From Solirubrobacteraceae bacterium (lineage in GTDB: Bacteria; Actinomycetota; Thermoleophilia; Solirubrobacterales; Solirubrobacteraceae): 64,000 bases of DNA. The notes below the pieces were generated by a model, which had not been told where the DNA came from, did not search any database, and was given only the letters and a program-made list of their open reading frames with translations. Made by a program: the position numbers and the translations under genes. Numbering within the stretch: position 1 is the stretch's first letter; each line of letters opens with the position of its first letter. Of the stretch, positions 17,369 through 25,767 are shown piece by piece. Where the stretch lies: contig JADGPK010000001.1 in NCBI GenBank assembly GCA_017882445.1, positions 105,130-169,129 of the forward strand, in the 5' to 3' direction.

Positions 17369-17403
17369 TTGACTCGTCAGTCAACCGCTCGAAGCGGTAG
17401 GAT
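17369..17403 (+). promoter_or_regulatory. promoter/operator region of the etf operon
   Basis: TTGACT (17369-17374) and AGTCAA (17379-17384) form a 6-bp inverted repeat with a 4-nt spacer. A CCGCT/AGCGG repeat (17385-17397) follows, and TAGGAT (17398-17403) is a good -10. The TGACT-N4-AGTCA shape is like operators of TetR-family acyl-CoA regulators. No regulator gene is close. AAGGAG follows at 17421. Confidence 0.45.
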
Positions 17404-17438
17404 CGCACCCAACAGACCCCAAGGAGAAGCGTGAAGAG

Positions 17439-18230
17439 ATGAAGATATGCGTCCTGGTGAAGGAGGTTCCGGACGCCGCCGTCGAGAAGAGGATCGATTC
17501 CTCGACGGGGCGCATGGACCGCAGTGGGGAGAAGAACCTCAACCCGTATGACACGCACGCCATCGAGGCGGCGATGCAGATCAGGGAGGGCGGCGTGGTG
17601 CCGGTCGAGGAGATCGTCGCGGTGACGATGGGCCCCGACAGTGCGGTGCGCGCGCTGCACAAGGCGGTCTCGCTCGGCGCCGACCGCTCGGTGCACCTCT
17701 CAGACCAGGTGGTCGCCGGCTCGGACGTGGCCGCCACCGGCTACGCGCTCGCGAAGACTCTTCAGCGCGAGAGCCCGGACCTTGTGCTGCTGGGCCAGCA
17801 GTCCGACGACGGGGAGTGCTACACGATCGGCGCGGTCGTGGCCGAGTACCTGGGCATGCCGTCGCTGACGCAGGTGATCAAGATGGACATCGACTCCGAC
17901 AGCCTGCGCTGCGAGCGTCAGGCCGAGTACGGCTACGACACCGTCCAGATCAAGATGCCGGCGGTGATCTCGGTCGGCGACGCGATCAACGAGCCGCGCT
18001 ACCCGTCGCTGAAGGCGATCATGGGCGCCAAGAAGAAGCCGCTCGACACCGTCACAGCGGCCGACGTGAGCATCGACGCCTCGAAGGTCGGCGGCGAGAA
18101 CTCGGGGGCACAGTGGGTCGCTGCCAAGGCTCCGCCGGCGAAGGCCGCGGGGGAGATCATCGAGGACGAGGACACCGGCGAGACGGTCGAAAAGATCGTC
18201 GCCTGGCTCGACGAGCGCAAGCTCATCTAA
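17439..18230 (+). CDS. etfB: electron transfer flavoprotein beta subunit
   Basis: EtfB/FixA (263 aa), which binds AMP and with EtfA forms the soluble ETF that collects electrons from acyl-CoA dehydrogenases. The N-terminus KICVLVKEVPDAA and the LGQQSDDGECYTIG and MPAVISVGDAINEPRYPSLKAIMGAKKKPL stretches are typical. etfA follows after 17 nt with a strong RBS. In M. tuberculosis fixA/fixB lie beside the MGLP genes; here the two groups are 8 kb apart. The start is ATG 17439; GTG 17431 is in another frame. Confidence 0.95.
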   Translation: MKICVLVKEVPDAAVEKRIDSSTGRMDRSGEKNLNPYDTHAIEAAMQIREGGVVPVEEIVAVTMGPDSAVRALHKAVSLGADRSVHLSDQVVAGSDVAATGYALAKTLQRESPDLVLLGQQSDDGECYTIGAVVAEYLGMPSLTQVIKMDIDSDSLRCERQAEYGYDTVQIKMPAVISVGDAINEPRYPSLKAIMGAKKKPLDTVTAADVSIDASKVGGENSGAQWVAAKAPPAKAAGEIIEDEDTGETVEKIVAWLDERKLI

Positions 18231-18247
18231 GGAGGAGCTGAACTGAA

Positions 18248-19228
18248 ATGGCGAACATCCTGGTTTACGCGCTGCACTACGACGGCGCGATCAACAAGAA
18301 CTCACTCGGCGCCGTCTCAGAGGGCGCCAAGCTGGCCGCTGAGCTCGGCGGCGAGGCGCACGCGATCCTTCTCGGCGAGAACGTTCCCGAGGACCTGGCG
18401 GCGTCGCTCGGCAAATATGGGGCCAAGAAGGTGCTCGTGGCCGAGGGCCCCGAGGGCCTGGCGCAGCCGCTGGTCGACGCGATGGCCAGGGCGATCGCCG
18501 ACGGTGGCTATTCCTATGCGCTGTTCGGCGGCGGTCTGCTCGGCTTTGAGATCGGCGCCGGTCTGGCCGCGCGGCTCGGCGCCGGAGTGGCGATGGAGGT
18601 CACGGCCGTGCGAGCGGAGGGCGGCGAGCTGATCGCCGAGCGCCCGATCCTGGGCGATTCGGCGATCTCCGAGATCAAATACCGCTCCAACGTCGGGATC
18701 ATCATCAGCCGCCTCAACGCGTTCGAGATCAAGGAGACCGGCGGCGGCGACGCTCCGGTCGAGCGGCTCGACTTCGAGCTGAGCCAGCACGCCCTGCAGG
18801 CGACGATGGTCACGCGCGGTGAGCAGCGCGGGGCCGACGTGGACATCGAGGGTGCGAGTATCCTGATCGCCGGCGGCCGCGGCCTGGGCAAGGCCGAGGG
18901 CTTCCAGCTGTGTGAGGAACTGGCCGGCGCGTTCGGTGGCAACAGCGCCGTGGCAGCCACCCGTGCGGTGGTCGACGCGGGCTGGTACCCCTACGCCGCG
19001 CAGATCGGGCAGACGGGCAAGACCGTCGCACCGAAGCTGTACCTCGCCGCGGGCATCTCGGGCGCGATCCAGCACAAGGTCGGGATGCAGGGCTCGGAGA
19101 ACATCGTCGCGATCAACAAGGACGCCAACGCGCCGATCTTCGAATTCTCCGACCTCGGCGTCGTGGGAGACCTCAACAAGATCCTGCCCAAGCTGACAGA
19201 GGCTGTGAAGGCCAAGAAGGCCAGCTGA
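18248..19228 (+). CDS. etfA: electron transfer flavoprotein alpha subunit
   Basis: EtfA/FixB (326 aa). The C-terminal FAD domain is complete: [15 protein letters not shown], then [32 protein letters not shown] and the NKDANAPIF contact, all diagnostic. It is paired with EtfB and feeds the ETF-quinone oxidoreductase encoded 58 nt downstream. AAGGAGGAG lies before the ATG. Confidence 0.96.
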   Translation: MANILVYALHYDGAINKNSLGAVSEGAKLAAELGGEAHAILLGENVPEDLAASLGKYGAKKVLVAEGPEGLAQPLVDAMARAIADGGYSYALFGGGLLGFEIGAGLAARLGAGVAMEVTAVRAEGGELIAERPILGDSAISEIKYRSNVGIIISRLNAFEIKETGGGDAPVERLDFELSQHALQATMVTRGEQRGADVDIEGASILIAGGRGLGKAEGFQLCEELAGAFGGNSAVAATRAVVDAGWYPYAAQIGQTGKTVAPKLYLAAGISGAIQHKVGMQGSENIVAINKDANAPIFEFSDLGVVGDLNKILPKLTEAVKAKKAS

Positions 19229-19286
19229 CCATGGTGGGCGCCGTCCACGCAAGGACGCCTCGACCCGACTCGCACAGGGAGGTCTG

Positions 19287-21032
19287 ATGATGTCCCGCCA
19301 CAGCTCAGACAACGGGAGGGTCGCACCGGCGGCCTTCCCGCCACCGGTGGACTCGCGCAGGGAGTTCATCAAGCACGGACTCGATCCCGAGGACGAGCTG
19401 ATCGAGGTCGGCGTGGCGATCGTCGGCGGCGGCACCGCGGGCCTCGCGTGCGCCAATCGCCTGCTTCAGCTGCTGGCCGACGATCCCGAGACGATGGAAC
19501 GTCTCGGCGAGGTGCCCGTGGCGGTCATCGAGAAGGCCAAGACCTGCGGCGGGCACTCCCTGTCAGGCGCCGTCATGCGCCCGGGCCCCCTGCTGGAGCT
19601 GTTCCCGGAGATGACCCGCGAGGACTGGCGCAAGGAGGGCTTTGCCTTCGGTGAGGTCAAGAAGGAGGCCGTCTACCTCACGCCCACGTCGAAGCTCTCG
19701 CTGCGGATCCCGACGCCGCCGCCGTTCAAGAACCACGGCAACGAGGTCATCTCGGTCTCGGCGATGGCGCGTTACCAGCAGCAGCAGGCCGAGGATGCGG
19801 GCGCCTACATCCTCACCGAGACCTCCGCGACGCAGCTGATCGTGCAGGACGGCGCCGTCGTGGGTGTGCGCTCCGGCGACAAGGGCCGTGGCAAGGACGG
19901 CGAGCCGCTCGGCAACTTCGAGCCGGGAACCGACATCAAGGCAAAGGCCACGGTGCTCGCCGAGGGCTGCTGGGGCCACATCACGGGCGCGGCGATCAAG
20001 GAGTTCGACCTCGCCGCCGGACGCGAGCCCCAGGTGTGGGAGCTCGGCGTCAAGGAGGTCTGGAAGGTGCCCAGGCCGCTCGACCGCCTGATCCACACGA
20101 TGGGCCCCTGGCCGCTGAAGATCTCTCACAAGTACGGGCAGATTGGCGGCACCTGGATCTACCCGATGAAGGACGAGAAGAGCGGCGAGGACCTCGTGAG
20201 CATCGGCTTCGTCGTCGAGCTCGAGTACGCCGACGCGACGACCTCGGCCCACGACCTGCTGCAGACGTTCAAGACGCATTCGCTCGTGCGCAAGATCCTC
20301 GAGGGCGGCGAGCGCGTCGCGTGGGGCGCCAAGGCGCTCCCCGGAGGCGGCTACTGGTCGATGCCCAAGCTCTCGATGCCCGGGGCCGTGCTGGTCGGTG
20401 ACGCCGGCGGCATGGTGGACACGATGGCGCTCAAGGGTGTGCACCACTGCATTCGGTCCGGCATGCTCGCGGCTGAGTCGATCTATGCCGCGCTCAAGCG
20501 CGGCGAAAAGAGCTTTGAGTCCTACGAGCAGGTGATCGAGGATTCCTCGGTGGGCAAGGAGCTGTGGGAGGTGCGCAACGCTCGCCAACCGCTGCAGAAG
20601 GGCCTTCTCCTCGGCGGCCCGCTCAGCGGTATCCAGCAGATCACCAAAGGCCGGCTGCCCGGTCGTGCGGGCTGGCATCGCAACGACGCCAAGCCGATGT
20701 TCATCGGCAAGACCAAGGACGTCTACCCCAAGCCCGACGGGAAGTACACCTTCGACAAGCTCTCCTCGGTGTTCATCACCGGGAACGCGACTCGCGACGA
20801 CGCTCCCAACCACATCCGGGTTCGTAAGCACGTGCCCCGAGAGATCGCGGAGACCTGGCGGTGGATGTGCCCCGCCGGGGTCTACGAGATCCCCGAGGAC
20901 GCCCCCGAGAAGGGCGATGTGGACGTGATCGTCAACTACACCAACTGCGTGCAGTGCGGTGCGATCACGGCCAAGGGGGGTCGCCTGACGGTACCTGAGG
21001 GTGGGGATGGGCCGCTGTATCAGGTGACCTGA
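19287..21032 (+). CDS. ETF-quinone oxidoreductase (FixC/FixX-like)
   Basis: Flavoprotein of 581 aa that oxidises reduced ETF and reduces quinone at the membrane. The FAD dinucleotide motif is [18 protein letters not shown] (about residue 43), with [16 protein letters not shown] following. The C-terminus is the ferredoxin-like cluster domain: MCPAGVYEI, then [16 protein letters not shown]. The family cluster uses CP(A)G plus CxxCxxC. Here I see one Cys in MCPAG and two in NCVQC, while the third Cys of the CxxCxxC is Ile, so one ligand appears to be missing. AGGGAGG precedes the tandem ATG ATG start. It ends the etfBA operon. Confidence 0.93.
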   Translation: MMSRHSSDNGRVAPAAFPPPVDSRREFIKHGLDPEDELIEVGVAIVGGGTAGLACANRLLQLLADDPETMERLGEVPVAVIEKAKTCGGHSLSGAVMRPGPLLELFPEMTREDWRKEGFAFGEVKKEAVYLTPTSKLSLRIPTPPPFKNHGNEVISVSAMARYQQQQAEDAGAYILTETSATQLIVQDGAVVGVRSGDKGRGKDGEPLGNFEPGTDIKAKATVLAEGCWGHITGAAIKEFDLAAGREPQVWELGVKEVWKVPRPLDRLIHTMGPWPLKISHKYGQIGGTWIYPMKDEKSGEDLVSIGFVVELEYADATTSAHDLLQTFKTHSLVRKILEGGERVAWGAKALPGGGYWSMPKLSMPGAVLVGDAGGMVDTMALKGVHHCIRSGMLAAESIYAALKRGEKSFESYEQVIEDSSVGKELWEVRNARQPLQKGLLLGGPLSGIQQITKGRLPGRAGWHRNDAKPMFIGKTKDVYPKPDGKYTFDKLSSVFITGNATRDDAPNHIRVRKHVPREIAETWRWMCPAGVYEIPEDAPEKGDVDVIVNYTNCVQCGAITAKGGRLTVPEGGDGPLYQVT

Positions 21033-21113
21033 TCGCCCCGGACGCCCGCGAGAGAGACATCGGGTGTCAAGACGCACGAAACCTGAGCCCGTCCGGCGTG
21101 TTAGGAGGATGTG

Positions 21114-21635
21114 ATGCTTGTCACGTTCTCAGGCCAAACGACGCGGCGGCGCCTGCTGGGAGGCCCGCCCGTCTGTGCGCTCGCGCTGCTCTGCCTCGCG
21201 CAGGCGCCCGCGACGGTGGCCGCCCGGCTGCCCACGCGGGTGGGCGCCAGGGAGAAGATCACCGCCACGCTCGAGCAGTGCGTCACGGCTGTCAGTCAGG
21301 CCGAACGCTCGGCGACGTTCGCGGGCGAAATGACGACGATCGCAGGCAGCGCGCGCATGCAGATGCGGGTCGACGTGCTCGAGCGGATGCCCGGGGAAGC
21401 GCTCTTCCACGCCGTCAGCGCTCCAGGGCTGGGCGGGTGGCGCAGCTCTGCGCCGGGCGTGAAGGTCTACAGGTATCTCAAGCAGGTCACCAACCTGTCG
21501 GCGCCAGCGTTCTACCGCGGGGCGGTGAGGTTCCGCTGGCTGAACGCCAGGGGCCGGCTGATCACGGCCACGGAACTGCGCACGCCCGTCTGCGAGCAGC
21601 CGGCCGGCCCGGCTCCCGCCGCCCCGCTAGAATGA
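21114..21635 (+). CDS. secreted protein of unknown function
   Basis: I do not recognise the family. The 173-aa product starts with a signal peptide: TTRRRLLGG, then hydrophobic [12 protein letters not shown] and APATVAA, a likely cleavage site. The double arginine gives it a Tat-like look. The mature part is about 140 aa with two Cys and no obvious catalytic motif. ATG 21114 was chosen over GTG 21111 because AGGAGG (21103-21108) is 5 nt before it. The competing ORF 21098-21646 in another frame is Arg-rich and is a shadow. Confidence 0.7.
   Translation: MLVTFSGQTTRRRLLGGPPVCALALLCLAQAPATVAARLPTRVGAREKITATLEQCVTAVSQAERSATFAGEMTTIAGSARMQMRVDVLERMPGEALFHAVSAPGLGGWRSSAPGVKVYRYLKQVTNLSAPAFYRGAVRFRWLNARGRLITATELRTPVCEQPAGPAPAAPLE
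21628..21633 (+). promoter_or_regulatory. -10 hexamer TAGAAT before rpmE
   Basis: TAGAAT, close to the -10 consensus, is 9 nt before the rpmE ATG with no RBS between, so a near-leaderless transcript is likely. Confidence 0.5.
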
Positions 21636-21642
21636 TCGAACG

Positions 21643-21876
21643 ATGAAGGCCAAGATCCACCCCAACTACGCCGCAGCACACGTGCGCTGCACGTGCGGCA
21701 ACGAGTTCGTCACGCGCGCGACCAGAGACGAGCTTCATGTGGAGGTCTGCTCGAACTGTCACCCGTTCTACACCGGCAGGCAGAAGCTGATGGACACCGG
21801 CGGACGCGTGGAGCGCTTCCAGCGCCGCGCCGCCAAGGGTCGCCTGCACTCCGCACAAGCTCGGTCCGCTCAATAG
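21643..21876 (+). CDS. rpmE: 50S ribosomal protein L31 (zinc type)
   Basis: L31 (77 aa) with the zinc-binding Cys set C16-x-C18 (RCTCGNEF) and C36-x2-C39 ([10 protein letters not shown]). This is the zinc-dependent form, which many actinobacteria replace by a Cys-free paralogue when zinc is scarce. KIHPNY at the N-terminus and [17 protein letters not shown] are the classic blocks. It is followed after 4 nt by the DUF1385 gene, a common rpmE neighbour. Confidence 0.97.
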   Translation: MKAKIHPNYAAAHVRCTCGNEFVTRATRDELHVEVCSNCHPFYTGRQKLMDTGGRVERFQRRAAKGRLHSAQARSAQ

Positions 21877-21880
21877 CTCG

Positions 21881-23011
21881 ATGTCCGCGCGTCCTGCCGC
21901 GGGTTCACCCACCGCGACGGCCGCGGTGAGCAGCGGGTCACAAGCAGGTGCGGCTGGACTCGAGGATGCCGTCGATCTGCCGGTCGATGGCATCCAGAAC
22001 GGGACTGTCGCGCTGGTCGACGGCCAGCTGAACGCCCAGCGCGATGCGCCGGTCGGCGGTCAGGCTGTTCTGGAGGGCGTGATGATGCGCGGCGTCTCCA
22101 ACTGGGCCGTGGCCGTACGCAAGCCCACCGCCGAGCAGCTGAGCGAGGGCGAGTTCTCCCCCGAGCAGGCCGCGAGGGGCGAGGTCGAGGTGAGCACGTT
22201 CCCTCTGGACTCGGCCATGAGGCGCCACCGTGTCCTGCGGCTGCCGATCGTGCGTGGTGTCGTCGCGCTCGGCGGATCGATGGCCATCGGCTTCCGCGCC
22301 CTGGAGATCTCGGCCAACGCGCAGCTCCCGGTCGAGGACGAAGAGGAGGCACAGGCGATCCCACGCGGGGTGTGGGCGGGAACGATCGTGGTCGCGCTCG
22401 CGCTCGCGATCGTGCTGTTCTTCCTCATCCCCGTCGGATTGACGAGCCTGATCAAGCGCCAGCTCGGCTCCTCGGTGCTGTTCTGGCTGGTCGAGGGCGT
22501 GCTGCGGACGAGCCTGTTCCTCGGGTACATGCTCCTGCTGTCCCGCGTGGGCGATCTGCGGCGAGTGTTCGAGTATCACGGCGCTGAGCACAAGACGATC
22601 TCGTGCTTTGAGGCCGGTCTCCCGCTGACGCCCGCCAACGCCAAGCGCTTCTCCCGGCTGCACCCGCGCTGCGGAACCAGCTTCCTGCTGGTGGTCATGA
22701 TCGTGGCGATATTCGTGTTCGCGCCGATCGGCCTGCCTGCGTGGTACTGGCTGCTGGCCACGCGCGTGCTCGGCGTGCCCGTGATCGCCGGGATCTCCTT
22801 CGAGCTGATCAAGTTCGCCGGGCGCAACCGCAACAGGCCCTGGGTGCGCGCGGTGATGTGGCCGGGGTTGAAGTTGCAGCTGCTCACCACGCGCGAGCCT
22901 GACCTCGACCAGCTCGAGGTGGCGATCGCTGCGCTTGAGGCCGTGCTCGAGCTGGAGACCCCGGGCGAGCTCTCGGCGGCCGACCTCGTCGGCGTCGAGG
23001 TCGTGGCCTAG
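21881..23011 (+). CDS. DUF1385 membrane protein (YqhQ-like)
   Basis: Integral membrane protein of 376 aa. The family hallmark GGQAVLEGVMMRG is near residue 58, followed by a VALGGSMAIGFRALEIS stretch. The hydrophobic segments GTIVVALALAIVLFFLIP and SLFLGYMLLLSRV, the EYHGAEHKTISCFEAG motif, and FLLVVMIVAIFVFAPI complete it. EYHGAEHKTI is highly conserved and may bind metal. The biochemical role is not established to my knowledge. The Ala/Gly-rich first 55 residues are variable, so the true start could be further in. It sits in the conserved rpmE-DUF1385-prfA-prmC order. Confidence 0.9.
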   Translation: MSARPAAGSPTATAAVSSGSQAGAAGLEDAVDLPVDGIQNGTVALVDGQLNAQRDAPVGGQAVLEGVMMRGVSNWAVAVRKPTAEQLSEGEFSPEQAARGEVEVSTFPLDSAMRRHRVLRLPIVRGVVALGGSMAIGFRALEISANAQLPVEDEEEAQAIPRGVWAGTIVVALALAIVLFFLIPVGLTSLIKRQLGSSVLFWLVEGVLRTSLFLGYMLLLSRVGDLRRVFEYHGAEHKTISCFEAGLPLTPANAKRFSRLHPRCGTSFLLVVMIVAIFVFAPIGLPAWYWLLATRVLGVPVIAGISFELIKFAGRNRNRPWVRAVMWPGLKLQLLTTREPDLDQLEVAIAALEAVLELETPGELSAADLVGVEVVA

Positions 23012-23016
23012 CTGTA

Positions 23017-23028
23017 GTTCCTAGGAAC
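23017..23028. repeat. 12-bp palindrome GTTCCTAGGAAC
   Basis: A perfect palindrome just after the DUF1385 stop; a further GGAACG copy follows at about 23051. It could be a regulator site for prfA or a transcript-end feature. No gene is contained in this 96-bp gap. Confidence 0.4.
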
Positions 23029-23094
23029 GTTCGGCAGCCGGAACGCTCCCTCCCCAGCCTCACACCCGCTCGCTGTGCCCGCGGCGTGGGCGCC

Positions 23095-23100
23095 TAGACT
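23095..23100 (+). promoter_or_regulatory. -10 hexamer TAGACT before prfA
   Basis: TAGACT is 7 nt before ATG 23108, so the mRNA would start at the A of the ATG. This supports ATG 23108 over the upstream ORF-track start. Confidence 0.55.
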
Positions 23101-23107
23101 GGCCCTC

Positions 23108-24157
23108 ATGATCGAAGAGCTCGTCAAGCAGATCGAGACACGCTTCGCCGAGCTGGGCGCTCAGTTGACCGACGGGGAGGTGATCTCCGACCGGGAGCGC
23201 TACGCGGAGGTCGGGCGCGCCTACAGCCAGCTCGAGCCCGCGGCCAAGCTGGCGGCTCAGTGGCGCCGCGCCCAGGATGACGCCGCAGGCGCCGAGGAGC
23301 TCCTGTCGGAGATGGGTGAGGACGCAGAGCTGCGCGAGGAGCTCCTCGACGCGCGTCGGCGGATCGGAGACGTCGAGGAGGAGATCCGCCTGGCGATGGT
23401 CGAGCGCGATCCCAACGACGAGAAGAGCGTGATCGTGGAAATCCAGGGCGGCGCCGGCGGCGATGAGGCCGGGCTGTGGGCGGGCGACCTCTACCGCATG
23501 CTCGTCCGCTACGCGGAACGTCGTGGATGGCAGTCCGAGCCGCTGGACATCGGCGACGGCAAGTTCACGTTCTCGGTGAAGGGGGACGGCGCCTATTCGG
23601 TATTCAAGTTCGAGGGTGGGACCCACCGCGTCCAGCGCGTCCCCCAGACGGAGTCCCAGGGCAGGATCCACACCTCCACGGCGACCGTCGCGGTGTTACC
23701 GGAGGCCGAAGACGTGGACGTGCATATCGACCCGAACGACCTGCAGATCGACGTCTACCGCTCCTCGGGCCCGGGCGGGCAGTCGGTCAACACGACCGAC
23801 TCGGCCGTCCGTGTGACGCACAAGCCGTCCGGCATCGTCGTCTCGATGCAGGACGAGAAGTCCCAGCTGCAGAACCGTGACAAGGCGTTGCGGGTGCTCC
23901 GCGCGCGCATGTATGAGCGCGCGCTCGCCGAGCAGCAGGCCGATCTCGCGGCCGACCGCCGCTCGCAGGTGGGGACGGGCGACCGCGCGGAGAAGATCCG
24001 CACCTACAACTACGGCGAGCGGCGCGTGACCGACCATCGCATCAAGTTCACGGTCCACAACCTCGATCAGGTCCTCGAAGGCGAGCTCGACGAGCTGACG
24101 GCAGCCCTCCAGGCCGACGAGAAGCGTAGGCGCCTGGAGGCGCAGGCAGCGGCGTGA
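23108..24157 (+). CDS. prfA: peptide chain release factor 1
   Basis: RF1 (349 aa) terminates at UAA and UAG. GGQ is in [20 protein letters not shown]-type context (residues about 220-230). The codon-recognition tripeptide of the PxT class reads PQT in [27 protein letters not shown], PVT and PET are commoner. Fits the family length. The stop overlaps the GTG of prmC, which modifies this protein. Confidence 0.96.
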   Translation: [349 protein letters not shown]

Positions 24158-24996
24158 GAGGCACGTCGGCGCATGACGCGCTCGATGGCGCGATCACGGC
24201 GATCGCCGCTGCCGGCTGCGAAACGCCCCGGCTCGACGCCGAAGTGCTGCTCGCGCACGTGCTCGGCGTGGGTCGCGAGCGGTTGTTCACCGACCGCGAC
24301 CTGACGGTGGAGGGTGGGGCGGTGCGCGCCTTCCAGGACGCCGTGCGCCGCCGCGCCGTGGAGCGCGAGCCCGTCGCTTACATCGTCGGAGTGCGCGGCT
24401 TTCGTCGCCTCGAGCTGGCAGTCGATCGCCGCGCGCTCGTGCCGCGAGGAGAGACCGAGCTGCTGGTCGAGGTCGGACTGGCACTCGGAATAGGGAAGCG
24501 TGTCCTCGATCTCGGCACGGGCAGCGGCGCGGTCGCGCTGGCGTTGAAGGACGAGCGCCCCGACCTGGACGTCACCGGCAGCGACGTGAGCGACGCGTCG
24601 CTCGAGCTGGCTCGTGCGAACTCGCAGCGCCTGGGCCTGGAGGTCCACTGGCTCCGCGCCGACCTGCTGGCGGGTGTGCCCGACGAGTTCGACGCGATCC
24701 TCGCCAACCTGCCCTACGTAGCCGACTCCGACCGCGCGGCGCTCGCCCCCGAGATCGCACGCCACGAGCCGCCCGGAGCGCTGTTCGCCGGGTCCGACGG
24801 CCTCGCCGTGATTCGCCGCCTGCTCGCGCAGCTCGAGCATCGCGAGCGGCTCGCCCTGCTCGCGCTCGAGGTGGGCGCCGGCCAGGCTCCCATCGTCGGC
24901 GAGCTGGTGCGCGGCGCGGGCTTCCAAGTGGTGGGGTACGAGCAGGACCTTGCGGGTATAGAGCGGCTAGTGATCGGGGAGCGCCGGCCCCAATGA
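24154..24996 (+). CDS. prmC: release factor glutamine methyltransferase
   Basis: PrmC (280 aa) N5-methylates the Gln of GGQ in RF1 and RF2. The N-terminal helical domain is followed by the SAM motif RVLDLGTGSGAVALAL. The substrate-glutamine motif, normally NPPY, reads NLPY here (ILANLPYVADSD). REPVAYIVGVRGFRRLELAVD and VPRGETELLVE are also typical. GTG 24154 overlaps the prfA stop (GTGA), and its own stop overlaps the ATG of the next gene (ATGA), so the three are tightly coupled. Confidence 0.94.
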   Translation: MRGTSAHDALDGAITAIAAAGCETPRLDAEVLLAHVLGVGRERLFTDRDLTVEGGAVRAFQDAVRRRAVEREPVAYIVGVRGFRRLELAVDRRALVPRGETELLVEVGLALGIGKRVLDLGTGSGAVALALKDERPDLDVTGSDVSDASLELARANSQRLGLEVHWLRADLLAGVPDEFDAILANLPYVADSDRAALAPEIARHEPPGALFAGSDGLAVIRRLLAQLEHRERLALLALEVGAGQAPIVGELVRGAGFQVVGYEQDLAGIERLVIGERRPQ

Positions 24997-25625
24997 CTTT
25001 CGAGCTCGACGAAGACGACGCCGAGCGCCTGCGGAGCTGCATGGCCGGCGGCGGGGTGGCCGTGTTCCCGACCGACACCGTCTACGGCGTCTGCTGCGAC
25101 CCCGACAACGAGGTGGCGGCGCGGCGCATCTACTCGCTCAAGGGCCGCCCGGCCAGGCGTGCGTGCGCGGTCATGTACTTCGCGCTCGAGCCCGCCCTGG
25201 AGGCGCTCGGCGAGCTCGATGACGCCGAGCGCGCGGCGCTGCGGGCGCTGCTGCCGGGCGGAGTGACGCTGCTGCTGGCAAATCGCTCCAACCGGTTTGC
25301 CGCCGCGTGCCGAAGCGACCCCTCCACGCTGGGCCTGCGCGTACCGCGCCTGCCCGACACCCTGCGGGCGCTCGGCTCGCTCGCCGATCCGGTGATGCAG
25401 TCGAGCGCCAACATCTCCGGGGAGCCCGACGCGCGAACCCTGGCCGAGGTCCCGCGCGGCCTGCTCGACGGCGTCGACCTCGTGCTCGACGGCGGCGAGC
25501 TCCCTGGCACGCCCTCAACCGTGGTGGACCTGCGTGACCTCGCCTCCGAGCGGCGCTGGCACGTGTTGCGGGAGGGAGCGCTGCCCAGCGAGACGGTGCG
25601 GGATCTGCTCGCGGCGGTGGGCTGA
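24993..25625 (+). CDS. tsaC: L-threonylcarbamoyladenylate synthase
   Basis: YrdC/Sua5-domain enzyme (210 aa) that makes threonylcarbamoyl-AMP for the t6A37 modification of ANN-decoding tRNAs. Visible: GGGVAVFPTDTVYGVCCD (substrate pocket), YSLKGRPARRACAVMYF where the family usually has KxRP, LPGGVTLLL, and SSANISGEPDARTL. There is no C-terminal Sua5 extension. The prmC-tsaC order is a conserved bacterial pair. Confidence 0.93.
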   Translation: MTFELDEDDAERLRSCMAGGGVAVFPTDTVYGVCCDPDNEVAARRIYSLKGRPARRACAVMYFALEPALEALGELDDAERAALRALLPGGVTLLLANRSNRFAAACRSDPSTLGLRVPRLPDTLRALGSLADPVMQSSANISGEPDARTLAEVPRGLLDGVDLVLDGGELPGTPSTVVDLRDLASERRWHVLREGALPSETVRDLLAAVG

Positions 25626-25647
25626 GCAAGAGGTCCCGCGCTCCTGC

Positions 25648-25653
25648 TAGCCT
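25648..25653 (+). promoter_or_regulatory. -10 hexamer TAGCCT of the riboswitch-glyA transcript
   Basis: TAGCCT positions a transcript start near 25660, exactly at the beginning of the riboswitch described next. Confidence 0.5.
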
Positions 25654-25659
25654 CGTTGC

Positions 25660-25736
25660 AGCTGCCGCGACTGGCGCAGAGAGGTGGAAGCGACCACCGG
25701 GAAGCGGCCAGCGAATCCGCCGCGCGCCTGGGCACA
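25660..25736 (+). ncRNA. ZTP (pfl) riboswitch upstream of glyA
   Basis: The leader carries the conserved core of the ZMP/ZTP (pfl) riboswitch: CGACTGGCG at 25668, a GGTGG/CCACC stem (25683-25687 with 25694-25698), CCACCGGGAAGCGG at 25694, and CGCCTGGGCA ending the element. GCGG (25704) can pair with CCGC (25717), matching the pseudoknot position. This class senses the purine intermediate ZMP/ZTP, which rises when 10-formyl-THF runs low, and turns on one-carbon genes; glyA is a known target. The glyA RBS (AAGGAG 25756-25761) is 20 nt downstream, so control of translation is plausible. There is no obvious intrinsic terminator. Confidence 0.85.
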
Positions 25737-25767
25737 GAAGTCCTCATCGCCTGCCAAGGAGAGCGCC

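Noticed and set aside
19563-21077. 504-aa - strand ORF over the ETF-QO gene
   Set aside because: Antisense shadow; the + strand frame has the FAD and Fe-S motifs.
21098-21646. 182-aa ORF overlapping the secreted-protein gene
   Set aside because: Arg-rich frame; the 21114 frame has an RBS at the right distance and a signal peptide.
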